64,000 bases of DNA from Pseudomonas sp. KBW05 (lineage in GTDB: Bacteria; Pseudomonadota; Gammaproteobacteria; Pseudomonadales; Pseudomonadaceae), in assembly GCF_003852405.1 (NCBI RefSeq), contig NZ_QAJM01000009.1, positions 62,001-126,000 on the forward strand, read 5' to 3'. This document shows, one piece after another, positions 15,489 to 21,890 of this stretch. Made by a program: the position numbers and the translations under genes. Below the pieces are notes generated by a model. It did no database searches. It was given only the letters and a program-made list of their open reading frames with translations, and was not told where the DNA came from. The first letter of the stretch is position 1, and each line of letters begins with the position of its first letter.

Positions 15489-16198
15489 GTCCGTTGCTCC
15501 GTGGGTTTCTTGCCGAACTTCGCCAGCAGCAGTGCGCGGGCTGACTTGCCGTCGGCCGGGATGCCCTGCTGAAGGATTCGGTCTTGGGTTTGCTGGTCGG
15601 CCAGCTCGTTGGCGAGTTCGAATTCGGACTTCTGGCTGTCGTGACCGATGCCGGTGGCAATCTTCCCGTCGAGTGGCTGGCCCATCTGGGCGCGGCGCAG
15701 GATGATTTCGTAGCTGCGGTCAAAGCGGGCGCGCAGGCCCTTGTCTTCCTGCTTGGCGCTGCGCAGGTCGAAAATGCCCGTGGCTTCGGCGGCGAGCTTT
15801 ACCGCGTCGTGGCTGTACACGCCCATCAGCGCCTCGATCCAAGCGTCAGCCGGAGCAGGCATGCCGAAGTCTTCCGGGCCGGGGATGCACATGGCGATGA
15901 ACTCACCCACGCTCGGGGCGAAGGGCTTCTTGAGCTTGCGGCTCTTCTGGATGCCGAACTCGATCTGCTCCAGGGAGCGAATACCGGCGTCGGCGAATTC
16001 CTTGATCCACTCGGCCTTGGCGGCGTCGAGCGCTTCGGTGGATGGCCAGGCCTGGCGCCATGCTGGGAAGATCCCGCGCAGTCGGCGGAAAAGCTCGTTG
16101 ACCACTTCGGCGGTCTGCGGCGTGACCTGAATCGGTTCCGACTGGATGGCTGGCGGCAGGTTGCCGAGGGTCGCCATCAGCTCGCTGGCTCGTTTCAT
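15485..16198 (-). CDS. Replication protein P-like (helicase loader)
   Basis: A 237-residue protein similar in form to lambda P. It has VVNELFRRLRGIFPAWRQAW at about residues 32-51, then WIKEFADAGIRSLEQIEFG and KPFAPSVGEFIAMC. P proteins bring the host DnaB helicase to the origin bound by O. Directly downstream of the O-like gene, with a 4-base overlap, as expected for an O-P pair. Confidence 0.85.
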   Translation of the reverse strand: MKRASELMATLGNLPPAIQSEPIQVTPQTAEVVNELFRRLRGIFPAWRQAWPSTEALDAAKAEWIKEFADAGIRSLEQIEFGIQKSRKLKKPFAPSVGEFIAMCIPGPEDFGMPAPADAWIEALMGVYSHDAVKLAAEATGIFDLRSAKQEDKGLRARFDRSYEIILRRAQMGQPLDGKIATGIGHDSQKSEFELANELADQQTQDRILQQGIPADGKSARALLLAKFGKKPTEQRT

Positions 16199-16980
16199 GG
16201 GTTCACCAACAGGCCGTTGGCCCAGGCCGTGCTGTCGAAGTCCGGTTCGTTACCGTTTCGGCGCGGCGGGAGCTGGTGGACGTTGTTGACCTTGTCCGGA
16301 AATATCCCCGTCCAGCCGTTGGAAATCGAGGTGGCAAGGACTTGGTCCGGGTCTGCGTGCCCCTCCAGCGCCTTGGCCTGCTGTTCGCAGCTTTTGGCGG
16401 TCAGGGGCTTGTGGATTTCGCGGCGGTGCTGGCACCAGTCGGCCCAGGTCTTTTCGGTGACGTTGGCGGGCTTGACGGTGAGCGGGTCGAACTTTCGAGA
16501 CTTCTCCGGCGCGGGAGCGGGAGCGACAGGCTTTTGATCTTGTATGTTCTCTTCTCTTCTCTTCTCTTCTTTATTCGTTGAGTTTTCGTTCAACGGAATT
16601 TCAACGGGCGTTGAACGGGCGTTGCGGGAGGCTTTAGGACGGGACTTTGCGGCGTTCTTGCGAGCCTCTGCGGACGCCCTTCCAGCAGCAATACGTTGTG
16701 CCTGCGTTGCGTGCAATGCTTCAAGATCGCGCTCAATTCGCTCATGCACCCACTCGCCATCACGCTCGTTGAAGAACTCGTTCAACGAGCGTTCAACGTC
16801 CGTCCAGCGGTCGTTGGTTAGGCGTGCGATTCGGGCAAGGCGAGACACCGGGATAGGCTTCCCGGTTTGCCAGTAATTGAATATCAGCAACAGGTACGCG
16901 CCATGTTCCTCGGTGGTGAGGTGCATGGTGTCTGCCAGGTAATCGGCCACGTACAGCTGCATGTATGGGAGTGCGGCCAT
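16195..16980 (-). CDS. O-like replication initiation protein (DUF1376/YdaU type)
   Basis: A 261-residue protein. The N-terminal domain begins MAALPYMQLYVADYLADTMHL and has LTTEEHGAYLLLIFNYWQTG, the DUF1376 signature. A charged linker follows (about 115-145), and a C-terminal part with KTWADWCQHRREIHKPLTAKS. In lambda the origin lies inside gene O; here too the gene contains phased repeats and a polypurine tract. It precedes the P gene by overlap and follows the CII gene. Confidence 0.85.
   Translation of the reverse strand: MAALPYMQLYVADYLADTMHLTTEEHGAYLLLIFNYWQTGKPIPVSRLARIARLTNDRWTDVERSLNEFFNERDGEWVHERIERDLEALHATQAQRIAAGRASAEARKNAAKSRPKASRNARSTPVEIPLNENSTNKEEKRREENIQDQKPVAPAPAPEKSRKFDPLTVKPANVTEKTWADWCQHRREIHKPLTAKSCEQQAKALEGHADPDQVLATSISNGWTGIFPDKVNNVHQLPPRRNGNEPDFDSTAWANGLLVNP
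16547..16571 (-). repeat. Polypurine (GAGAA)n tract beside iterons
   Basis: The plus strand shows TTCTC four times in tandem followed by TTCTT, with one strand all purine. It encodes the charged linker of the O-like protein. It ends five bases before the first iteron. In lambda an AT-rich, strand-biased stretch lies next to the iterons and is where the duplex opens. Confidence 0.7.
16576..16630. other. Iteron cluster A, candidate phage replication origin
   Basis: Units related to CGTTSAACG begin at 16576, 16587, 16598, 16609 and 16620, exactly 11 bp apart. The best copies are CGTTCAACG at 16587 and CGTTGAACG at 16609; the outer units are partial. Eleven is not a multiple of three, so the phasing is not a codon effect. 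This would put one protein per helical turn on the same DNA face. Confidence 0.65.
16767..16822. other. Iteron cluster B, second group of phased repeats
   Basis: CGTTCAACG occurs at 16779 and 16790, with related units at 16767 (CGTTGAAGA), 16801 (CGTCCAGCG) and 16812 (CGTTGGTTA). Spacing is 12, 11, 11 and 11 bp. It lies about 140 bp from cluster A in the same gene and uses the same motif, so both probably bind the same protein. Confidence 0.55.
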
Positions 16981-16982
16981 GG

Positions 16983-17291
16983 TTATTCCTCCTGCAACTG
17001 ATCAACGCTCTGGATCAGCTCCATGTACCGCCTGGCCTGATGCAGAAGGGTTTCAATGTCCCGCTTGTCGAAGCACTGCATAGCCTTCGGCACAACCTTC
17101 AAATCCAGCACGGCCAGGATCTGGCAGAACTGTTCGAACTTCTCGGGCTTCATGCGGCTTATGGTCGCTTCATCGCAACCCACTGCAAACGCGACAGGTG
17201 CATTGCCGACAGACGCAAGCTGCTGCATGAGAACGCTGTAGTTCTTGCGGGCCCTTACGGTCTGCTCTTGGCTTAATGGGCTCGTGGACAT
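16983..17291 (-). CDS. cII: CII-family transcription regulator
   Basis: A 102-residue protein from the ATG at 17291; an in-frame TTG six bases upstream is less likely. It shows the CII pattern ARKNYSVLMQQLASVG, then a helix-turn-helix with AVGCDEATISRMKPEKFEQF, then LKVVPKAMQCFDK. CII activates the lysogeny promoters of lambdoid phages. It is second in the leftward operon, after Cro, and before the O-like gene. Confidence 0.9.
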   Translation of the reverse strand: MSTSPLSQEQTVRARKNYSVLMQQLASVGNAPVAFAVGCDEATISRMKPEKFEQFCQILAVLDLKVVPKAMQCFDKRDIETLLHQARRYMELIQSVDQLQEE

Positions 17292-17293
17292 GG

Positions 17294-17467
17294 TCAAGCC
17301 GCCTTCTGATCAGCCTTCAGCTTGTTCTTGCTGATGACCTGGATCTGAAATTGGCGGACAGGCGGGATGTCGATCCCCCACTGCGTAACAGCGCTGGGGC
17401 GAATCCCCAAGGCATCGGCAAGCTTCTTTTTGGAGCCGAAATGCTTGATGGCGTCATTGATGTTCAT
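17294..17467 (-). CDS. cro: Cro-like repressor
   Basis: A 57-residue protein reading MNINDAIKHFGSKKKLADAL from the ATG at 17467, with GAGGA seven bases upstream. The helix-turn-helix KKKLADALGIRPSAVTQWG (about residues 13-31) is typical of Cro/YdaS-type proteins that bind the same operators as CI. It is the first gene of the leftward operon, divergent from the repressor, and ends just before the CII start. Confidence 0.92.
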   Translation of the reverse strand: MNINDAIKHFGSKKKLADALGIRPSAVTQWGIDIPPVRQFQIQVISKNKLKADQKAA

Positions 17468-17494
17468 TGCGAATCCTCGCTTGGTAATGCGCAG

Positions 17495-17523
17495 ATTTAA
17501 GCACCCTTAAAACATGCGCGCAA
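17495..17523 (-). promoter_or_regulatory. Candidate pR promoter for cro
   Basis: On the minus strand TTGCGC is followed by 17 bp and then TGC-TTAAAT, an extended -10. It is about 28 bases upstream of the cro start. A CI-type operator covers its -10. The match to consensus is moderate. Confidence 0.55.
17497..17510. promoter_or_regulatory. CI/Cro operator, OR site next to cro
   Basis: TTAAG-CACC-CTTAA, a perfect inverted repeat with a 4-bp centre. The same motif recurs at 17553 and in the left operator region. It overlaps the -10 of the cro promoter. Confidence 0.75.
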
Positions 17524-17552
17524 CAAGGCAGCGAGATTTTCACCCACTTAAA

Positions 17553-17566
17553 TTAAGCTGACTTAA
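17553..17566. promoter_or_regulatory. CI/Cro operator, OR site next to the repressor gene
   Basis: TTAAG-CTGA-CTTAA, a perfect inverted repeat with a 4-bp centre, ending ten bases before the repressor ATG. A further CTTAA half site lies just upstream (17547-17551). A -10-like TTAACAT overlaps it, so the repressor mRNA may start at or near its ATG. Confidence 0.75.
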
Positions 17567-17575
17567 CATACGACG

Positions 17576-18247
17576 ATGAATAGAAACGAACGCATCGCCC
17601 GCGCCATACAGGTCAGCGGGAAATCAAAGAGCGAAATAGCCAAACTTTGCGACGTTGCACCTTCGGCGGTCACTCAGTGGATCAATGGGGATAGCAAGGC
17701 GCTGAAGGCTGAGAGCGTTTTTGCTTTGGCGAAAGCGACCGGATTCACAGCTGAGTGGCTTACCTTTGGTACCGGGCCCGAAAAAATCGATAGCGAGGAG
17801 CTGGGCACGCCAAGCGAGAAGGACTACGCATTGATACCTCAATACAGTGCTCACGGATCGTCGGGCGATGGATACCTTAACGATCATGTCGAGGTGACCG
17901 GTGGGCTGGCGTTCAAACGAGACTGGTTGAAGCGTATGTCCATGCGCGAAGAAAACCTGCGAGTGCTCTACAACGAAGGGGATAGCAACTGGCCAACACT
18001 TAGCGATGGCGAAGTGCTGCTTGTGGATGTTTCGCGCACCGACCCCACTAACGGCAATATGTACGCGATCCTTAACCAAGATCATGAGTTGATCATCAAG
18101 CGGCTGATTCGCGACCTTGCTGGCGGGTGGATCATTCGATCAGACAACCAGGACAAGGCGAGGTATCCAGACATGCCAATCAGCGACGAAGGAATGCGCG
18201 GGGTTGAGGTCGTGGGGCGCGTAGTCTGGCGAGGCGGCGGAATATAG
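17576..18247 (+). CDS. cI: CI-type repressor, XRE HTH plus S24 peptidase domain
   Basis: A 223-residue protein. The N-terminal HTH (about residues 15-42, KSEIAKLCDVAPSAVTQW) binds operators. The C-terminal LexA/CI peptidase domain has Ser137 in EGDSNWPTL and Lys175 in LIIKRL, the catalytic pair for RecA-stimulated self-cleavage. A classical Ala-Gly cleavage site is not obvious. No SD precedes the ATG, and a -10-like sequence ends about seven bases upstream, suggesting leaderless translation as for lambda cI. Divergent from cro, with operators between. Confidence 0.95.
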   Translation: MNRNERIARAIQVSGKSKSEIAKLCDVAPSAVTQWINGDSKALKAESVFALAKATGFTAEWLTFGTGPEKIDSEELGTPSEKDYALIPQYSAHGSSGDGYLNDHVEVTGGLAFKRDWLKRMSMREENLRVLYNEGDSNWPTLSDGEVLLVDVSRTDPTNGNMYAILNQDHELIIKRLIRDLAGGWIIRSDNQDKARYPDMPISDEGMRGVEVVGRVVWRGGGI

Positions 18248-18257
18248 GGAATACGGC

Positions 18258-18599
18258 ATGAGCTGGCTAGACGCGTTTTCAAGCGAAGCTGACATCCAAA
18301 ACCAGATGAACCAACTTAAGTTCACGACAGAACTGCCGCAGCCGAAACCGGCATTCAGTTACACCACGGGCTTGGTCTGCTGCTACAGCGTTGCGGTCAG
18401 CTTGATGGTCTTCATCCTATTTCGTCGGCTATGGAGAATAGCTCGCCATGGCGCTAACATCGGGTTCGGACGAAGTCGAACAGTAAGCTTTTTCCTTCGA
18501 CAGGTCCCTTTGACTATCGCAGTAGCCATCTGGTCTGGATTCCTTTTGGGGTCTGTCATGGCTGCCATCGTTTCAGGTCTGCTCTGGATTACTACCTAG
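18258..18599 (+). CDS. Small membrane protein co-transcribed with the repressor
   Basis: A 113-residue protein with two membrane segments (about residues 36-54, TTGLVCCYSVAVSLMVFIL, and 85-110) and a positively charged loop between them. It starts ten bases after the repressor stop and ends just before a terminator, so it should be expressed in the lysogen. This is the place of the rex genes in lambda. A role in superinfection exclusion is a reasonable guess but nothing in the sequence proves it. Confidence 0.75.
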   Translation: MSWLDAFSSEADIQNQMNQLKFTTELPQPKPAFSYTTGLVCCYSVAVSLMVFILFRRLWRIARHGANIGFGRSRTVSFFLRQVPLTIAVAIWSGFLLGSVMAAIVSGLLWITT

Positions 18600-18619
18600 C
18601 TTTCCCTGCCGCCTAAAAG

Positions 18620-18646
18620 GCCCGCCGCGCGCGGGCTTTTTTATTT
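18620..18646 (+). terminator. Terminator after the repressor operon
   Basis: GCCCGC and GCGGGC form a perfect 6-bp stem around CGCGC, followed by TTTTTTATTT. It isolates the repressor transcript from the early operon promoter downstream. Confidence 0.9.
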
Positions 18647-18662
18647 CCGCGCGCCTGCCAAA

Positions 18663-18722
18663 TTCAGCTCACTTAAATAATTTACTTAAGCGCACTTGAC
18701 CTCTGCTTTTCAGTGCGCTTAA
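18663..18722. promoter_or_regulatory. Left operator array, three sites
   Basis: Three 14-bp sites of the form TTMAG-N4-CTTRA start at 18663 (TTCAGCTCACTTAA), 18686 (TTAAGCGCACTTGA) and 18709 (TTCAGTGCGCTTAA), exactly 23 bp apart. Each differs by one base from the inverted repeat seen at the cro/cI region. This corresponds to OL1-3 of lambda and should bind CI and Cro. Confidence 0.8.
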
Positions 18723-18724
18723 AT
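18696..18724 (+). promoter_or_regulatory. Early promoter pL
   Basis: TTGACC and TTAAAT are separated by 17 bp, a good sigma-70 promoter. The -35 overlaps the second operator and the -10 overlaps the third, so bound CI would shut it. It drives the plus-strand recombination operon. Confidence 0.75.
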
Positions 18725-18750
18725 TCGCCCATGCAAATGCAACACAACAC

Positions 18751-18759
18751 CGCTCTTTA
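18751..18759 (+). promoter_or_regulatory. boxA-like antitermination element
   Basis: CGCTCTTTA, the boxA consensus that binds NusB/NusE, lies about 20 bases after the expected pL start. A clear boxB hairpin is not seen directly after it. Suggests processive antitermination of the pL transcript. Confidence 0.5.
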
Positions 18760-18804
18760 GTTCCACCGCAACACAACAGGCAGCAATGGTCAGGCCTAAA
18801 CAGA

Positions 18805-18915
18805 CCAGATGGGGGGCCTCCACCCAAGGCGCGAAGCGTAAAGCGCCAAAACTGGAGAGGTTGCGGCCTGCATGGGCGTGGCGACCTGTTGGGCCCTCAG
18901 GGCTCCCGAACAAGT
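18805..18915 (+). ncRNA. Structured leader RNA, possibly C4-type antisense RNA
   Basis: The pL leader is untranslated for about 290 bases. It contains a stem GGCGC/GCGCC (18828-18847), a longer hairpin built on GGTTGC/GCGACC, and a GGG/CCC-flanked hairpin with CCCTCAGGG in it. The sequence looks like a conserved stretch found in many Pseudomonas prophages, and the layout recalls C4-type antisense RNA of phages P1/P4. Identification is tentative; a covariance search would settle it. The minus-strand open frame here (18719-19018) is probably a reflection of this conserved RNA. Confidence 0.4.
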
Positions 18916-19020
18916 AATCGCCCAGTCCGCAGGTGGCGTGTAACAGCGGCCAGCAATACCGGAACCTTTCACTGATGCACCTGGCGACGGGTGCATTGGG
19001 AAAATCACCGGGAGTCACAA

Positions 19021-19464
19021 ATGAGCGAGTTTAACTACGACCTGGCCAAGGCATCGTTCCCCAGCTTTGGCGATTACGCACTGATCGAAATGAAGCGTCA
19101 TGGCGTGCCGAACGAGGTATTCACCCACAAGGTTATCGGCACTTACCAGTCGAACACCTGGGTGGACGTTCCAATCCAGTCGCCGCCCACCGAAACCATT
19201 CACAAGGGTGAAATGCAGGCTGTAGCCCGCGTGATTGTCTGCGGGATCAGCGAAGACAAGGTTTACACGGTCCGGGTGGCAGACATGAAACCCCGAGCCT
19301 TGCCAATGCCTGACGCCGAGGTTCAACAGCTGATGGCGTTCTATGAGGTAAAGGACATTCGCAGCCTGATCGACCAACAGGCCGACCACGTAAAGGTTCT
19401 CCAGCTTCGGCTGTCTCCGTTCCTCAACGAGCCAAACCCAATTAATCGAGTACGCGAAGGTTGA
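19021..19464 (+). CDS. Hypothetical phage early protein
   Basis: A 147-residue protein, first gene of the pL operon. The ATG at 19021 has GGAG seven bases upstream; the frame is open ten codons further, but without an SD. It begins MSEFNYDLAKASFPSFGDYA and seems to be a mixed alpha/beta soluble protein. No family recognised. It is flanked by a structured leader and a strong stem-loop right after its stop. Confidence 0.75.
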   Translation: MSEFNYDLAKASFPSFGDYALIEMKRHGVPNEVFTHKVIGTYQSNTWVDVPIQSPPTETIHKGEMQAVARVIVCGISEDKVYTVRVADMKPRALPMPDAEVQQLMAFYEVKDIRSLIDQQADHVKVLQLRLSPFLNEPNPINRVREG

Positions 19465-19509
19465 CCGCATCACCTCTGCCCATTCCACCGAGTGGGCAGA
19501 CGGATGCGG
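19465..19509 (+). other. Two-part stem-loop after first early gene
   Basis: CCGCATC (19465-19471) pairs with GATGCGG (19503-19509), and inside it CTGCCCA (19476-19482) pairs with TGGGCAG (19493-19499). Both 7-bp stems are perfect. It starts at the base after the stop codon. There is no T-tract, so an mRNA processing or stability site is more likely than a terminator. Confidence 0.7.
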
Positions 19510-19700
19510 ACGAAATCGCGGCCTACAACAACCCACCTGCATCAAGTCGGGAATCGCTGCGTCAGTTCGACGCTAAAGCACAGGCAGCGTGACAGCCGGG
19601 AAAGACCGGCACGCAGGTAGCCAGCGCCTAGCCGGTGAAATCCCAGACAGATCTGATCGTGGATCAGCGCCGGGCACCTGCACCTATTCAATATGCCCCT
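19510..19700 (+). other. Untranslated stretch rich in stem-loops, candidate RNA
   Basis: No supported gene lies here. Perfect stems include GCGTC/GACGC, GCCGG/CCGGC with loop GAAAGA, CTGATC/GATCAG, and an outer pair GCAGGT/ACCTGC enclosing about 60 bases. The density is more than expected for spacer DNA. It may be a regulatory leader of the next gene or an RNA of its own. Confidence 0.4.
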
Positions 19701-19710
19701 GGAGGCGACC

Positions 19711-20001
19711 ATGGAACACGAAATAGTTGTTGAGGGGTTTGTCCTCCAGGTGGAGGTGAACATTCTGGTGGATGACCCGCCCTGCCCCGGTAGCTGGAAC
19801 AGCGACTGGGACGCCCAGGGCGAACGGGAGCTGGAATTCAAGATTATCTCGGCCGTCTGCTACGACGATGACGGCGTGCGTATGACTTGCAGCCGTCAGT
19901 GGTCCACGGCATCACTGGCCCACCACTACTGCCCGCAGATCACCGCGGCGTTGTGGGTCGAGATCGACGCCCTCAAGCGTCGGCAACGGTGGGCAGCATG
20001 A
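19711..20001 (+). CDS. Hypothetical phage early protein
   Basis: A 96-residue protein from the ATG at 19711, which has GGAGG about five bases upstream. Acidic N-terminus MEHEIVVEGFVLQVEVNILV, then a Cys- and Trp-containing middle part and a charged helix at the end. No family recognised. Its stop overlaps the start of the next gene (ATGA). Confidence 0.7.
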   Translation: MEHEIVVEGFVLQVEVNILVDDPPCPGSWNSDWDAQGERELEFKIISAVCYDDDGVRMTCSRQWSTASLAHHYCPQITAALWVEIDALKRRQRWAA

Positions 20002-20231
20002 GCCGTAACCACCGGGTCGCCCTGGAAATCATCGACTCCCGCTTCACCAAATTGCAGGCCGGTGATTCATCGGCCCAGCTCCACGCCGAAACGAGCATGG
20101 CCGTTGAAATGGCCCACTCGCTCGGCGCCATCGACACGCAAGAACACAGCCACTACGTCCAGCGCCTGCATCGTCTCTACGAGATTCAGGCCGAAGGGTT
20201 CCTGGCTGACATTCGGAGGGCTGCACCGTGA
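19998..20231 (+). CDS. Small helical phage protein
   Basis: A 77-residue product from the ATG at 19998, overlapping the preceding stop. It is helical and His-rich (HSLGAIDTQEHSHYVQRLHRL). The frame is open upstream, but that part is a shadow of the previous gene. Function unknown. Its stop overlaps a GTG start downstream. Confidence 0.6.
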   Translation: MSRNHRVALEIIDSRFTKLQAGDSSAQLHAETSMAVEMAHSLGAIDTQEHSHYVQRLHRLYEIQAEGFLADIRRAAP

Positions 20232-20377
20232 ACACCATGACCCTGGCATTTACCCACACGTCCTGGCTCGGCGCTCTGTCGCTGGCCTATGACGCTGGTA
20301 TCGAAAACGTCCACGCCTGGAGCCGTCGGGCCTGCCTGTGCGGTGAGTGGACTGTCGCGTACGAGGTGAAAGCATGA
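20228..20377 (+). CDS. Small phage protein (49 aa)
   Basis: From a GTG at 20228 that overlaps the preceding stop as GTGA, the product reads MNTMTLAFTHTSWLGALSLA and continues to 49 residues, with a Cys pair CLC near residues 36-38. An alternative ATG is three codons in. The stop overlaps the start of the next gene as ATGA. The tight coupling on both sides supports it. Confidence 0.55.
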   Translation: MNTMTLAFTHTSWLGALSLAYDAGIENVHAWSRRACLCGEWTVAYEVKA

Positions 20378-20616
20378 AGTGCTGGATGGTTCACGACGGC
20401 GAGCCTGCATACGGCTGCCAAATGGTGTTCGCGGAGACCAGAAGCCGCTCCAAGCTGGTAGGCATCAATAACTACCCGGGCGACATGGGCGACTGGATCG
20501 GAGTTGTTGCGTGGAGAAAGCCTGATTTTGACGGTATTCGTGATCATGAGTGCGCGGTCATGGATAACGATGAATTGCCGCCGGACAAGCCGTTTTATAG
20601 CGAGGTTATTGGATGA
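20374..20616 (+). CDS. Hypothetical phage protein
   Basis: An 80-residue product from the ATG at 20374, beginning MKCWMVHDGEPAYGCQMVFA. It looks like a small alpha/beta domain with several Trp and Asp residues. No family recognised. It is coupled by overlap at both ends. Confidence 0.65.
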   Translation: MKCWMVHDGEPAYGCQMVFAETRSRSKLVGINNYPGDMGDWIGVVAWRKPDFDGIRDHECAVMDNDELPPDKPFYSEVIG

Positions 20617-20732
20617 CCACCCACCAGCGGCACCGGCTCCGCGCCATCCGCTGGACCTCGGCCATCGTTGGCCTGACCTTCCTCACCATCGTTCTACTGG
20701 GCCCAGCCATTGGCGGCCTGATCACCAACTAA
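20613..20732 (+). CDS. Small phage membrane protein (39 aa)
   Basis: An ATG at 20613 overlaps the preceding stop. The product starts with a basic MTTHQRHRLRAIRW and has a single hydrophobic segment TSAIVGLTFLTIVLLGPAIG. The positive N-terminus would stay in the cytoplasm. Function unknown; early-expressed small membrane proteins of phages often modify the host envelope. Confidence 0.6.
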   Translation: MTTHQRHRLRAIRWTSAIVGLTFLTIVLLGPAIGGLITN

Positions 20733-20776
20733 AAACATTACACAGCGCCCCGCAAGGATGGCGCGGGAGCATTGCC

Positions 20777-21880
20777 ATGTCCGCGAAACAGCAAGTAATC
20801 ACCATCGACGACATCAGCGCCGACAACGCGCCGGCCATTTACGTTGCCGGTGGCCTGGGCCAGTTCTTCGACGCGGTGAAGGCCGAGGTAACCGGCGAGG
20901 TGCCTGATCTGACTACCCGCAAGGGCCGCGAGCGCATCGCCTCCCTGGCCGCAACGGTCAGCAAGTCCAAAAAGGCAGTCGAAACACCTGGTCGCGACTA
21001 CCTGAAGCGCCTCAAGGAAATGCCCAAGGTGGTGGAAGCCGAGCTGCGCGACTTCGTGACCAAGATGGACAACCTGCGCGATACCACCCGCCAGCCGCTG
21101 ACGGACTGGGAAAAGGCCGAGCAGGCCCGCAAAGACAAGCACGTCGACGGTATCCAGGCCATCAAGGATCTGGCCGTTTTCGAAGCGACCCCGGCCGCCG
21201 CCCATGTCGCCCAGATCATTGCGGACCTTGAGTTGGTCGAAATCAGCGATGCATGGGAAGAGTTCCTGGCCGAAGCCGCCCAGGTAAAGGACCAGACCCT
21301 TGCGAAGCTGCGTGCCCTGCACGCCGAACGCGCTCAGTACGAAGCCGAACAGGCCGAATTGACCCGCCTGCGCCTTGAGAAGGAGGCCCGCGACAAGAAG
21401 GACAACGAGGATCGCATTGCCCGCGAAGCTGCCGAGCAGGCCACCCGCGAAGCGGAAGCGAAGGCCCTACGTGATCGTGAAGCCGAATCGCAGCGTGTGC
21501 GTGATGACCAGGCCGCCGCCGAGAAGCGCGAGAGCGACCTGAAATTGCAGGCCGCCGAAGCTGAGCGCCAAGCCGAACAAGCGAAGCGCGAGAAGATTGA
21601 GGCCGAACAGAAAGCCGAGCGCGACCGCCTGCAAGGCATCGAAGATCAGAAGCGGGCCGTTGAGCAGGCTCGCCTGGACGAGAAGGCCCGTGCCGATGCA
21701 GCAGCAGACGAAATCCTGCGCCAGCAGCGGGAACGCCAGGCCGACGTAGCACACAAGTCGAAAATCCTCGGCGAAGCCAAGCAGGCCTTGATCGGCATGA
21801 ACATCAGCGAAGAGCTGGCCAAGGCCATCGTCCTCAAGATCGCGCGCGGCGAAGTGCCGAACGTCACCATTCAATTCTGA
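20777..21880 (+). CDS. Coiled-coil phage protein upstream of ERF
   Basis: A 367-residue protein. The N-terminal part (1-110) begins MSAKQQVITIDDISADNAPA and includes RERIASLAATVSKSKKAVET. Residues about 185-325 form a long, highly charged coiled coil of Glu, Ala, Arg and Gln. Such proteins often precede annealing proteins in Pseudomonas phages, so a role with the recombinase is likely, but no enzyme motif is visible. A 44-base gap separates it from the small membrane gene. Confidence 0.7.
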   Translation: MSAKQQVITIDDISADNAPAIYVAGGLGQFFDAVKAEVTGEVPDLTTRKGRERIASLAATVSKSKKAVETPGRDYLKRLKEMPKVVEAELRDFVTKMDNLRDTTRQPLTDWEKAEQARKDKHVDGIQAIKDLAVFEATPAAAHVAQIIADLELVEISDAWEEFLAEAAQVKDQTLAKLRALHAERAQYEAEQAELTRLRLEKEARDKKDNEDRIAREAAEQATREAEAKALRDREAESQRVRDDQAAAEKRESDLKLQAAEAERQAEQAKREKIEAEQKAERDRLQGIEDQKRAVEQARLDEKARADAAADEILRQQRERQADVAHKSKILGEAKQALIGMNISEELAKAIVLKIARGEVPNVTIQF

Positions 21881-21890
21881 GGTATTCAGC

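Noticed and set aside
18719-19018. 99-codon minus-strand frame in the pL leader
   Set aside because: It resembles hypothetical proteins often called in prophages, but it lies opposite a structured leader RNA and has no operon context. More likely it reflects RNA conservation.
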